A stretch of 64,000 nucleotides of DNA from Siphonodentalium dalli (Eukaryota; Mollusca; Scaphopoda; Gadilida; Siphonodentaliidae), in the NCBI GenBank assembly GCA_032622095.1, contig CP136069.1, forward strand, positions 52,064,760-52,128,759, in the 5' to 3' direction. Below are positions 1-11,000 of the stretch, in pieces. Positions within the stretch are counted from its first letter, which is position 1. Every line of letters starts with the position of its first letter. The position numbers were made by a program, and so were the translations under genes. The notes under the pieces are model-generated. The model had not been told where the DNA came from and searched no databases. It worked only from the letters and a program-made list of their open reading frames with translations.

Positions 1-175
1 TGCATGATAGAGATGAATAATATACCTTGGATTCGTCAGCTTTGAGCTGTTGTGACTCTCGATGTGGAAGGTCTATTCTCAACTTCTTTCTGGATTAGAT
101 GAGAATATTTGAGTCATCACAATGAAATATCTGTTCAGTGAATTGTAATTCATCCATCATTAAGCAATTCTTTAA

Positions 176-243
176 CCATTAATTTCTATACTAAATACTC
201 ATCAATGATTAGTTCCCTTAGGAAATGAGATAATAAGTTCAAC
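176..243. repeat. Left half of a palindromic repeat
   Basis: The sequence up to GATAATAAGTTCAAC (229-243) is matched in inverted form at 6397-6412 (GTTGAACTTATTATCT). The same unit, including TACTAAATACTCAT and GTTCCCTTAGGAAAT, occurs in reverse complement at about 52316-52400, where its two arms are separated by only about 10 bases. This is therefore the left half of an older palindromic repeat split by the 6.1-kb element that follows. Confidence 0.75.
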
Positions 244-264
244 TACAGTACAAGGCCCGTGATT

Positions 265-620
265 TTTTCAAAACCATGCGTGGCCAACATTTTAACACGG
301 AAAAAACACGGAAAAATCGCGCGTGGTCTTAGCGTGGTCAACTTCAGAAAAATGGCCAGCGTGTTCAAAAACGGTTTGAACACGGCGTGTACATGCCGTG
401 GTCACCCGAGTTCACGCCGTGGTCATCCGTGTTGAAGTCGTGTTCTTAGCGTGATCAATTACGGCAAAATGGCCAGCGTGTTCAAAAAACGGTCTGAACA
501 CGGCGTGTACATGCCGTGGTCATCTGAGTGCACGCCGTGGTCATCCGTGTTGAAGTCGTGTTCATGCCGTGTTAATAGCGTGGTCAGCCGTGTTTACGGC
601 GTGGTCTGCACCCCAATGTA
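265..620 (+). repeat. GTGGTCA/GTGTTCA minisatellite, left
   Basis: Degenerate short repeats built on CCGTGGTCA and CCGTGTTCA, for example GCCGTGGTCATCCGTGTTG, are packed here, all in the same orientation. The arrays at 5455-5600 and 6060-6360 carry the same motif on the same strand, so this is a sub-terminal feature of the element. Confidence 0.8.
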
Positions 621-1558
621 GAGCGGCACCTACTCTTTTCAGGGACAGTGCGGGAGGTGTGAATAATCCGCGACATCAAAGAGTTGCCGCAGTATTACTT
701 GCGGTAGGATTTTTTCGGGTATATTTGGCCCGGATTGATTTCGTCAGTGAATAAAGAATTGTCAGATAAAATCTTTTATAATAAAAAACTATTTTATATA
801 TTGAATTATATATATATATATATATATATATCCATATTTGTTTATCTGTGTCTATGGCCTTTATATCCGTGTCATGTTTTGTTGTCGCATTTTATTTTAG
901 TTGGCATTACTATTTTCTTGTGTTTGTTCATATTACATGTACGCAAATGGTTTCGGTAGTTTGTGCGGCGATATCGTGTTCTAACAAATGGCAGAAAAAA
1001 TGGATATAACATTACAAAAATTCATAAGTTAAAGACATATTATGCACTCTGAGTGTACTCCGTGCTCATCCGTGTTGAAGTCGTGTTCATGCCGTGGTCA
1101 TCCATGTTAATAGCGTGGTCAGCAGTGTTTACCCCGTGGTCTGCATCCCATTGCAGAGAGGCACCTACTCTTTTCAGGGACAGAGCGGGAGGTGTGAATA
1201 ATCCGCGACATCAAAGAGTTGCCGCAGGATTACTTGCGGTAGGCTTTTTAGGGTATATTTGGCCCGGATTGATTTCGTCAATGAATAAAGAATTGTCAGA
1301 TAAAATCTTTTATAATAAAAAAAAATTTCATATATTGAAGTATATATGCATATTTGTTTATCTGTGTCTATGGCCTTTATATCCGTGTCATGTTTTGTTG
1401 TCGCATTTTATTTTAGTTGGCATTACTATTTTCTTGTGTTTGTTCATATTACATGTACGCAAATGGTTTCGGTAGTTTGTGCGGCGATATCGTGTTCTAA
1501 CAAATGGCTGAAAAATTGGATATAACATTACAAAAATTCATAAGTTAAAGACATATAA
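521..1558 (+). repeat. Tandem duplication of a ~525-bp unit
   Basis: Unit 1 (about 521-1045) and unit 2 (about 1045-1558) align almost throughout, from the GTGGTCA motifs through TACTCTTTTCAGGGACAG and GCGGCGATATCGTGTTCT. The chief difference is a TA dinucleotide run in unit 1. Open frames across it carry the same differences in both copies, but the peptides look like no known protein and I do not call them genes. Confidence 0.85.
806..832. repeat. (TA)n microsatellite
   Basis: An almost pure TA run in the first unit of the duplication. The second unit has only TATATATGCATA at the same place, so the run expanded after the duplication or shrank in the other copy. Confidence 0.85.
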
Positions 1559-1900
1559 TGCACTTGTTCGGGCGCTTGAAATTGTTTAGTTAGTATGCAG
1601 GTGCTATGCCAACTCGGGGAATGTAGAATTCTACTAACATTGCCAAAAATCTCAAACAAATCGTCGTACCACATCATAGAAAACATCGTCTGAACTACGC
1701 TCAATTGTAAAAATTTACTTCCCGATTCGGGAGGCAACTATCGGCGGTAAATTAACACAAACGATTTCGCCATCGGGGGGTCACTGTATTTAATGAATAT
1801 ATATGAATTACGGTGTGTTTTGTCAATTTGGATATAATATTTGTAAAAATAACTACTTTCAGCAAGATTATTCTCCATTTCTATTTGATCAGCCTACCGG
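1541..1900 (+). repeat. Interspersed repeat C, copy 1
   Basis: About 350 bp here match 39405-39755 in the same orientation at roughly 85 percent by eye. Shared stretches include CAGGTGCTATGCCAACT, ACGATTTCGCCATC and GATTATTCTCCATTTCTATT. Differences are scattered and no shared reading frame exists, so it is a non-coding repeat. Both copies lack obvious terminal inverted repeats. Confidence 0.8.
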
Positions 1901-2117
1901 AGTGTTTCACATCACTTTAAAATTTCGAATTTAATGTTCAAAACGTAACTAAAGTTTTAAATTTTAATTTAATGTTCAATATTCTCATTATAATATTTGG
2001 ACTCCATACATGTATATCAAATAGTAAACGGTTACATGTACACAGAACAATTGACCCGAGAATTGGGCAAATACAAACCGCAAACATGTTACTTTATTAA
2101 TTTTAGATATTGAGCAT

Positions 2118-2255
2118 CTCAGATGAGTTTCTATTTTATATGGAATTTATCAACCAAGTTTACTAAATTCGATTTGAACCGATTTTTACCGAGGCTCAAA
2201 TAAAATTTAGTGGACGAGGTTGATAAATTACGTATAAAATAGATCGAGTGCGAGA
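2118..2255. repeat. Imperfect inverted repeat
   Basis: The left arm contains CTATTTTATATGGAATTTAT and the right arm GGTTGATAAATTACGTATAA. About 45-bp arms pair across a loop of some 35 bases. It resembles a small fold-back or MITE relic inside the large element. Confidence 0.6.
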
Positions 2256-2259
2256 TACC

Positions 2260-4960
2260 TTTTATCACATGATCAAATAAACGTAACATATTCATCGAAA
2301 ACAACAATATTAAACTGCAGCGATCGCACGTCATTTAAAGAATGGTGAGATGTCATCACACGCACTGATATTACACGTGTGTCTTATCGATAATTACTAA
2401 ACTGGTTTTATGGGCTTATTATGTGATAAATTGTGATATTAGCTGTACGTGGCATATCCATATTCATAGTAATAACAACTTAATTGTTGTTGATGACTGT
2501 AAAAAATGTTATTCAAATAAACATCAACTGTTTTATTCAGTTTGTTGTCATTATGACATCCCACTCTACATAACAGTTCCAATGCACCCATGTTGGCGAG
2601 ATATTTTAGTAATATATATTTCACACGGATTCATTAAAAAAATTACGTTAATGTACAAATGTCTGGTAATTTTCTTTTATAAACGCCGATTACGCGCGCA
2701 CTGACCAGCTTGTGTAAATGTGTCTCTCATAACCCACATCTACTTCTCACCTACCCTAAATCGAGCGGGAGTACGTGTTTCGCATAGAATATAATGTTTC
2801 AATAGATAAATATTGCAAGTAAAATGAGTCTGATTCATTTGATGCGTACAATAACATCAATTCGATCACATAATCAATCTTAAATAATTCCGTCATTTGA
2901 TATTATGGAATTATTCGTAAATTGACATCACAGATAATATTCGTGTCGTCGAGGATTGATATATTGGAAACAGACAGTTAAAACCCGAGTGTTTATAAGG
3001 AACTTCCTGATAATATTTTGCGTGTGGTACAGTAAAACAAAAACTGTCTGGTAAATAAAACGAGAAAAATAAAACAATGAACTACCGGTAAAACATAAAC
3101 AATAATTTGTTGGTATTCCGCATGTCCCACATCAACACCCAGGTTAACTAAACAAAGTTCATGTGTAAATATTTTCGATCTGATAACGGACTCGGATATC
3201 CACAGAAACGCTTTTGAAATTGACAAAATATTCGCATGTTTCTGTCAAAATAATCGGAGAAAAATCAGCATTTCATAAATAAACATATATCGCAAATGTT
3301 CAATTGGTGCTTACCTGATCTTCCAAACAACATAGATTCCATTTACCATTTCTGGAAAGTTTTTCACACTTGAAAATTTGTCGTTTAGTCCAGTTATCAC
3401 TCATTTCGACATACCAATCACAAAGCATTCTGAGCTTCCATCACATTCAATATTCCTGTTATTTTTTCTCAAAACCCACATCACTATTTATACTGTCGTC
3501 TGTGTATATTATTGTAATATATTCAATCTCTCCTTAGAAAGAGGCAATACAGACATATTACAGGCGGGGAACATTCCCATTCTTGGTACGACCGAATCTG
3601 ACATCGAATGAGTTAATTTAATTCAAATGTCCATATCTCATATAAAAACAATCGGCGGTTTCTTGAGCACTGACTTCACCCATCGCCGCTTTTTAAAAGG
3701 CATAGCAGGAAATGGCACCCTTTTGATAATCTCTAAACAATGGCTTGATTAGCCCATTGCTCATTTTTGTCCGTCCGTTATTAATTTCCGGGTGCCTGCG
3801 GAATATATAATTACAGTGATAACTGAACAGGGCTACATGCATTGCATGATTTGTACACAACATAGACTCCACGTCCTACGACCATACATGCATGATTCAT
3901 TGGACCTCGGAGAGACAATTTCACACGGAGTTTGCGGATATGGGACATCGGTTACAGAGTACAGTTTCTAATCGCGGGATACGGACGATTGCACGACAGT
4001 GATAACAAGTGGAGAATTTGTTTTGTACAGGGGCAGTATGGCCAGGATTGGTCGTCTTCCTACTGATCTTGTTTTAATTACCGTTATAGTTGTATTGATA
4101 TATATAACTTTCAAAAAAAATAATTTTAATTTTAGTTTCTTTATTGAATTTACAAGGACTATTTCATTTGCGTTGGTGAAAAATCATTTTCAAAAATTTT
4201 AATTTAAATTAAAAAAACTAAATTTTGCAATACCACACTAAGCCCCAACACGAACCTTATCTACACTATTTGTCTAAGTGTACTTAATTTAGCTGACCTC
4301 TTTGTTTTCGATGGTGTCCGCATGGTGTTATATCATAATGCTAGGAAGAAGCCAATGTGTTTTCAAAACACTGGTGTTTCATAATCAGCTGACCAACTAA
4401 TCACTGGCCACTGCGTTTTAAAAGTTGAAACTTGAATTGACCCATACGTTAATTAATTTCAATAAAGTATATAAAAATAAATATTATCGTAAAACTTATG
4501 GGAGGGCACTTGACATGAGGTCGAATATACACACACGCAGGTTATGGTCATCAATAGCAGTAAATACCCTAACCCCACCACATCATGTTGGTTAACAAAA
4601 CTGACAATAAATAAGTTTCCGTGGACATAATTGCCATGCTTGTAACGACCGATTATCAGTTTGAATATTATATTCGTTTAATATACATGTATATAAAACA
4701 TAATCACATATTTCTGTAAACAAAATATTGCAGTAAAATCAAATTTAAAATAGGGATATTTTGAGCTGAAGCCCTCTGCGCTGGTTACGGGTATCGATTA
4801 TACATGTATGAAAGAATTAGCAAAACCAAGCCATCCATCCATCGAAATAACATATTTTATAAGGTCAGAATATATTATTCTTTTAACACATATTAAATAT
4901 TCATATGATCGTGTAAATATATTGGAGTAAAATAAGTTGAAAGGTTCTGATCCGACACAA
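2260..4960. other. AT-rich filler of the large element, no feature seen
   Basis: The open frames are short and unlike any family. No further terminal repeats, tandem arrays or RNA-like structures stood out. Confidence 0.5.
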
Positions 4961-4965
4961 CGTTC

Positions 4966-6235
4966 GAATGTTCGTTTAAAACTAAACGGACATTGATACC
5001 AGACAAATTCTAAATTGAAACTAAATTGAACATTTATCAAGATATTTATCAAGATATTTTCGATCTAACAACAGGAAGATGTAAATCTATAAGATTCAAT
5101 AAATATATATAGTCATATGTTATTGTCAAAATATTCGAGTTATTTAGTATTAAGTTAGCACCCTTCTTGAAATAATGCACGTGTATCGGTACAATTCCTA
5201 CTCCCATATATAAGTTATTTTATGAGTAATCGCGGTATATTGGTATCTTTACTTTCTCTGGGCCAATTTTTACAATCGACGGGTTGAATTTCGATGAAAT
5301 TTCCGTTAAATAAAATGATGCTGCTCAAATTGGCAAATGAGCAGCATCATTTTATTTAACGGAAATTTCGAGAATATATTTTGGACTAGGGAGGTGATAA
5401 TTAATTACGTAACGCACACCGCGAGCTCCGCCACCGCGGCGTGCCAAGCTCCGGCCGCCAGCGATGGCTCCGTGTTCAGCCATGTTCCTCCGTGTTCATG
5501 TCGCGGTCACCTGTATTATGGCCGTGGTCACCCGTGTTATGGCCGTGGTCACCCGTGGTCATAGCGTGGATGTTCCGTGTTCAAACGTGATCAAGGTTTG
5601 TTTAAAACTAAACGGACATTCATACCAGAAACATTCTAAATTGAACATTTATCAAAGGTCCCATAAAGTTATTTTCGATCAGGAAGATGTAAATCTATAA
5701 AATTCAATAAATATTTATAGTCATATGTTCCTGTCAAAATATTCGAGTTATTTAGTATTGAGTTAGCACTCTGCTTGAAATAATGCAAGTGTATCGGTAC
5801 AATTCCGCCTCCCATATATAACTTATTTTTATGAGTAATCGCGGTATATTGCAGATTGGTATCTTTACTTTTTCTGGGCCAATTTTCACAATCGACGGGT
5901 TGAATTTCGATGAAATGTCCGATAAATAAAATGGTGCGCTCATTTGCCACTTTGAGCAGCAATTTCGAGAATATATTTTGAACTAGGGAGGTGATAATTA
6001 ATTACGTAACGGACACCGCGAGCTCCGCCACAGCGGCGTGTCAAGCTCCGGCCGCCAGCGATGTTTCCGTGTTCAGCCATGTTCCTCCGTGTTCATGTCG
6101 CGGTCACCTGTGTTATGGCCGTGTTCACCCGTGGTCATAGCGTGGATGTTCCGTGTTCAAACGTGATCATTTGGCCGTGGTCACCCGTTGATCGTACCGT
6201 GGTCATAGCGTGGATGTTCCGTGTTCAAACGTGAT
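4966..6235 (+). repeat. Tandem duplication of a ~625-bp unit
   Basis: Copy 1 (about 4966-5590) and copy 2 (about 5597-6235) share GTTTAAAACTAAACGGACAT, GAGTTATTTAGTATT, GAGTAATCGCGGTATATT and CCGCGAGCTCCGCCAC, ending in the GTGTTCA minisatellite. The copies differ mainly where copy 1 carries a perfect hairpin (5296-5369) and copy 2 does not. Confidence 0.85.
5296..5369. repeat. Perfect 32-bp-arm hairpin unique to copy 1
   Basis: Arms 5296-5327 and 5338-5369 are exact reverse complements around a 10-base loop. The left arm reads GAAATTTCCGTTAAATAAAA and continues to TGCTGCTCA. In copy 2 (about 5905-5970) the matching place has only one diverged arm, so the second arm was added by a local event. 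Confidence 0.9.
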
Positions 6236-6360
6236 CAGAGCGTGTTAAAAATCTGAACACGATTGAACACGTTTAACCAGACCGTGTTCTTGGCGAGTTC
6301 AGATTTTGAACACGGAAAAACCACGGAAGAATCGCGCGTGGTCTTCCGTGGACATGTAAA
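5455..6360 (+). repeat. GTGTTCA/GTGGTCA minisatellites, right
   Basis: Two blocks, about 5455-5600 and 6060-6360, contain repeats such as GGCCGTGGTCACCCGTG and TAGCGTGGATGTTCCGTG. A small hairpin, CCACGGAAGA with TCTTCCGTGG, lies near 6320-6350 just inside the right TIR. Confidence 0.75.
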
Positions 6361-6396
6361 AAACCACGGGCCTTATACTGTACATGTAACAACCAT

Positions 6397-6780
6397 GTTG
6401 AACTTATTATCTCACCAATGAATACGAAGACTTCAGTAATTGTATTATCTATTTGTCTGACTTGTCTGCTAATTTATCCTGAACACCCCTCCAGATGAAT
6501 AATAGATCAGTCCAGCAACAGAGAATAAATCTGGTTTAGTTGGATTTGTCACAATAGTTTGCTCAGTGAAAAAAGGAATGAACTAAAACATGATCAATAA
6601 AACTGCATCATTAATAAGTTCATATTTTGGGCAGATTGTCATAGGATGATTGCTATTCAGACCATATTTATGTGTGCTTGGTCAGCCAGTCAGTATAAGA
6701 CTTGAAAATGTATTCCTGCTCTATAATTCATTTTGATCTTTTGTTCAGAATACTGCTTGGCACAAGGATCATAGATGGAA
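6397..6780. other. Right half of split palindrome, then AT-rich sequence
   Basis: GTTGAACTTATTATCT at 6397-6412 completes the palindromic repeat interrupted by the large element. From about 6440 to 6768 I see nothing except possible 3' flank of the minus-strand KDZ gene. No clear minus-strand AATAAA was found. Confidence 0.45.
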
Positions 6781-6781
6781 G
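6769..6781 (-). CDS. Possible last KDZ exon (13 nt of coding)
   Basis: On the minus strand the tract GGTTGTTTCAG is an acceptor-like site. Joining the two leftover bases of exon 12 to the next base gives N-F-H-L and then TGA. The reading frame fits and the acceptor is good, but a stop this soon could arise by chance. An alternative acceptor further downstream (near 6746) also reaches a stop after eight residues. Confidence 0.3.
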
Positions 6782-6792
6782 CTGAAACAACC

Positions 6793-7842
6793 TAGGCTCC
6801 TGCGAATATTCGAGATTCGATTCGAAAGTCAAATTCGATTCGAATTCGAGTCGAAATTGCCAACTCGAAATTTTGAATATACTATGACGGAAAAGTAGGC
6901 TGTTTCAGGACAAGTACACATGTCGATCTTAGCTGTTTGTGGCATTTAATTCCAGAAAATTATGTATATATGCACTTTATATTTCTTATTGTACATAGTC
7001 AACAATTAGCCACGATAGGACGACTAAATACGTCTGAATTATATAGCTTTAAAATGGTAGCAAAAGCTAGCAGATAGCCAATGGACCGACGCGGTAAATT
7101 ATAATAGCTATGAGACTGGGCTACCGATAGCGTTATCCATCGTCTATTCGATTCCGCGTTATGTAATATGGGTGAGAATGTAAACAACACATGTTCCTGG
7201 TGTCGAAAAGTGCATTTTGGCACTGTCTCTTTTGAAGTTGACTTTCAGTTTCGGAGTTTTCTTTTACAATGGACAAAATGTCGTCCATCATTCATGTTTA
7301 TTTTAAACATGATAAAGCTTCAGGCACATATGATGAATGCAACATGCATGGTGTATAAATCGCAAGCATCTGGGACAATGACCAATCTATGGAATCATCT
7401 GTTCAAGAAGCATCAACCAATACATGAAGAGGCTACACTGCGACTGTTGTTGCGTCTTCAAGTTTATAACAACGGGTGTTTCCAAATGCCGATTTGCAAT
7501 TTTGCATGTACATGCAAACTGTAGAAATTTCGTGTGATTTTAGTTTGATAATCCGTTTAGTGGTAATATAGTAATCGTTGTGATGGCCGCATGGACGTTT
7601 TAATCTGCTTTGTTTTCTTGACAATTATAAATTGAAGTTAATAGTATATCAAACGACGGTTTATCGCCACATAAGTTCTGATGGAACTTCATGCATGTAG
7701 TTCATAGAACGTTTCACAAATAATCTAATCATTGACAAATCATACCTAATTGAGAATGCAACACACAGATATGATTCGATTCGATTTCGTGAATTCGATT
7801 CGATAATCGATTCGATCAAAATATCCAATTCGCAGGACCCTA
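6793..7842. mobile_element. Non-autonomous hAT transposon with 8-bp TSD
   Basis: The left end reads TAGGCTCCTGCGAAT and the right end, in reverse complement, TAGGGTCCTGCGAAT: 14 of 15 identical. Both ends are bordered by the exact 8-bp duplication AAACAACC (6785-6792 and 7843-7850), the hallmark of hAT elements. Sub-terminal sequence is rich in ATTCGATTCGA on both sides. The 1,050-bp body is too short for a transposase but keeps a remnant of a BED-type zinc finger. It lies within the last intron of the KDZ gene, touching the acceptor region. Confidence 0.92.
7271..7450 (+). pseudogene. BED-type zinc-finger remnant of a hAT transposase
   Basis: From the ATG at about 7271 one frame reads an N-terminal BED-like segment with HVYFKHDKASGTYDECN and then meets a stop. 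The shifted frame continues with C-M-V-Y-K-S, then SGTMTNLWNHLFKKH, which is the T-x-N-L-x-x-H-L-x-x-x-H signature of BED fingers. A shift of about two bases near 7337-7340 separates the two halves. BED fingers stand at the N-terminus of many hAT transposases and bind the element ends; here the rest is missing, so this is a relic inside the hAT body. Confidence 0.6.
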
Positions 7843-7981
7843 AAACAACCATACTCGCCAACTTTGGACTTCTCAGTAACTTTGTATTTCCAAAGGCAGT
7901 AAGGTTGCCAATTGACAATGGAATGTCGCTCACAAAGGCACAAGTTCCCGCACAACATTTTGCAAGTGTATTTATACTTAC

Positions 7982-8039
7982 TTCAGATAATCTAGTTGAA
8001 CCAGCATTTCAGTGTACTTCTCTTCCCATTTTATTTCCG
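7982..8039 (-). CDS. KDZ gene exon 12
   Basis: Acceptor TTTTTCAG and donor GTAAGT bound 58 nt reading E-I-K-W-E-E-K-Y-T-E-M-L-V-Q-L-D-Y-L. Incoming phase 1 matches exon 11 and outgoing phase is 2. The charged helical content fits the C-terminal tail of the family. Confidence 0.7.
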
Positions 8040-11000
8040 CTGAAAAAAATTGAATGATAATCTAATTCACATGTTTTAGACGCCCCACTTGATCAATTTC
8101 CTGGAATTTTCTTATAGAAACTTTTGTTTGAACAGGATAAATACTGGCTACTGGTCCCTCTGGATGGAGCTATCACTCAAAGGTTAGCTGCAGGTTTTTG
8201 TTTTTACCATATATCACATATTCATATTTTATGAATGTACAATTGTAATGACAGTATATTCCTGCCATGTTCATTGTGGCTTCCATAAATAAATTTAAGT
8301 TAAAATTTTTAAATTATCTTTTGTGTCTCGGAAAATTTTGGGAGGAAACTATTTATGTATTATGTCAGTGGACAAAATCCAGCATATCCCTTTAATTAAT
8401 CGTGGCTGTAATTTATTGTAATTTGGTAAGATAAATGTGTCGTCTTTGCCCATTAACTTATGTAAAGTCACAGTGACGTGTCATACAGCTGTAGGTACAT
8501 GCTACTATGTCTTTAAATTGACAGATAATGATTTCCGATATAGATCATCTTTCTGGGTGCCAAAATACACCAAAAAATATTCCCGAGGCGACTGAGTTTC
8601 TGAAGAAAAAAACAAGATGGCGGATAAGAACCGTACATTGATTTCATATTAGGTCACAGACCTAATATGGGTTCATATGCCATCACCATTTATCGACGCT
8701 GATTGGCTAATCGCAAGAGCTGACATAATACTATAAGTTACAGGACATATTTATTATGTCAGTGGACAAAATCCAGCATATCCCTTTAATTAATCGTCGC
8801 TGTAGTGTATAAGATAAATGTGTTGTCTATGGTCATTAACTTATGTAACGTCACAGTTATGTGCCATGGGCATTGAACGTCCACACATTGAGTCAATGGC
8901 TAATTACCAGAAGTAGGACAACTTGTTGAGTTCGATAGTTAATTATATGTCTTTAGAATTCCTCAAATATATCGCATGCAGGTTTTGGTACATGGTACTA
9001 TGTCTTTAAATTCACAGAAAATTATTTTCGACAGATATCCAATTTCTTAGCACCAAAATACACCAAAAATATTCCGGAGGCGCATTTTATGTGAGAAATA
9101 GAAGACCAACCTTCCTGTTCTTTGCTATTATTTAAGTTCTTTTCTTCTGACATGAACTCATTTATCATCTCATCTGTGATCTCAGCTGTAATTCAAATAA
9201 CAGATGCAGTGAATAATTTGCTTACATAGCTTTGGTCACTGGAAAGTATCATTGATCATCAAAAGTATTAGCACTTGACAACATTATTGAGTCCATAATG
9301 TTGTAATGTGCTAATATGTATGATGATCATGAAGAAATGCTTATGGTAATGAAATTATAATTCTGTCACATACCTATGTAATCAGTTTGACCATCCATCC
9401 ATATGTTTGTCCATCCATTAATTTTTGTTGCTTCCAATCGATAACTCTTAAGTTTGGATTATTTGATCTAAACCAAAGTTGGAATGTAGACATCAAAATT
9501 AGGAAAAATGTCCCACAGCAAAATTAATACTGTGGCTTGTTAGATTCAACATTTTGAGGACTGGGTATGCATGATTCTCGGCCAAAAATACAGGCCCAGT
9601 TCAAGCGAGTTATGTCCTATTATTTTGCATTTACATAACTCACCTGCTTTAATAACAATTTACAAGTAAACCGGGCATATTTAACCACACCCCAAGGATG
9701 CTCTTATTTGTCAGTTGATAACTATACTAATACCAAAGAAAATAAATAGACATTTGAATGTATGTCTACTACCACAAAAATACAGGACAAGTTCAATTTT
9801 GGGGGCTGCCTACCTCGCTATAGAGCTGCATGCTTTGTTGCAATATTTGATGTTTTTCCATTGATATCTCCAGTCTAGGGTTACTTGATCACACGGCACT
9901 TGTTATATGGCTAAATAAGCTATGCTGAAATCAGGAAGTTGTCAAATGACTCTCATGAGATTTTTGGAAATTGTTTTATTTTAGATTAGCTAACAACTCC
10001 AAACTATCTTTCCAAAATGTAATTTGAAAATGAACCAGTTGTATTATGCTATGCCTAGCTGTGCTCTTGATTAAAACGTTTTACAGCTGTACAGGTTTTG
10101 TTTTTCTCACCTGAAATTTCTTCTTCAATTTTTGCTTTCTGTTCCTTGGCCGTGTCCAGAACTTGCTTAGCTCTAATGCCTCTTAATACCAAAGAATTTT
10201 CTGTTTAAAAAGACAGAAGGAGGTGTTAAAATATAATAGTCAAACATACAATTGACTAGCTGAACCAGACTCCCTTTGGGAATCTTGATTCAGCATCATC
10301 TAGGGGGCAGCTGCCCTTTCCTGTGCATTGCTCACATTTAGATCTTAGACATTGAAGCGGACCATTTTTATTGTTCAACATTTAAAAAAAATTAAATTAA
10401 ATTTCAGAGTGAACTCCTTGCACAATTTGTTAAATTTTTTTAAACCCCTATACAAAAAGATTGGGGGGGGGGATACTGGATTACATGTCTATCTGTCCAT
10501 CCATTCATAAACTAGTATCTCAACCATGGGTTATCAGACAATGCAATTTGGTATGCATGTTTGGCATCAAGAGTGCTTTTGAAAGATGGTTCATTGACAT
10601 TGTTTGCATTTCCTGTTCAAGAGTTATCCCTCTTTGTTTATCTGAAAATAATGTATTTCTGTCCGTCTGCTCATATATCTCAACCATGGGTTATTGATTT
10701 TTGTTGAAATTTGGTATGCAAGTTTGTCATCAGGAGCACTTTCAAAAGAGGTTAACTGACATTGTCCACATTTTCCATTCAACATTATTGACAATGCACT
10801 TCCCCAACTGCAGATTTTGGCCAGGAAATCGCCGTCTGCGACTGCTTGTTTATTATTTTTGTTGAATTTACCAAATAGCAAATAGACGACGTCACAGGGC
10901 TCATTTCCACAAATGTCAACAGATTTAAAAAGATTTTTGGTATATGAGTTCACATGACCAGTATCTAGAACGAGTTCACAAACCAGGTCCGGCCGGATAT

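Larger units (their letters stand above)
244..6382. mobile_element. 6.1-kb non-autonomous TIR element, minisatellite-rich
   Basis: The ends are imperfect terminal inverted repeats. The left end (244-269) reads TACAGTACAAGGCCCGTG and the right end (6358-6382), in reverse complement, reads TACAGTATAAGGCCCGTGG, each followed by a T run. Both ends are rich in GTGGTCA/GTGTTCA motifs. Inside are a ~525-bp tandem duplication near the left end, a ~625-bp one near the right end, and about 3 kb of AT-rich filler with no credible coding frame. No transposase is visible, so it must be mobilised in trans or be dead. I do not recognise the superfamily. The paralogous unoccupied site near 52316 supports these limits to within a few bases. 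It may be a composite of several insertions. Confidence 0.65.

Noticed and set aside
1053-1475. 140-codon plus-strand open frame
   Set aside because: It follows a tandemly duplicated non-coding unit, has a near-copy at 569-959 broken into two frames, and its peptide has no family features.
8145-8182. Possible small plus-strand exon between an ACAG and a GTTAGC
   Set aside because: Too short, isolated, and opposite in strand to the KDZ gene around it.
10624-10953. 109-codon minus-strand frame in the KDZ intron
   Set aside because: It spans an interspersed repeat and lacks KDZ motifs or phase-compatible splice sites.
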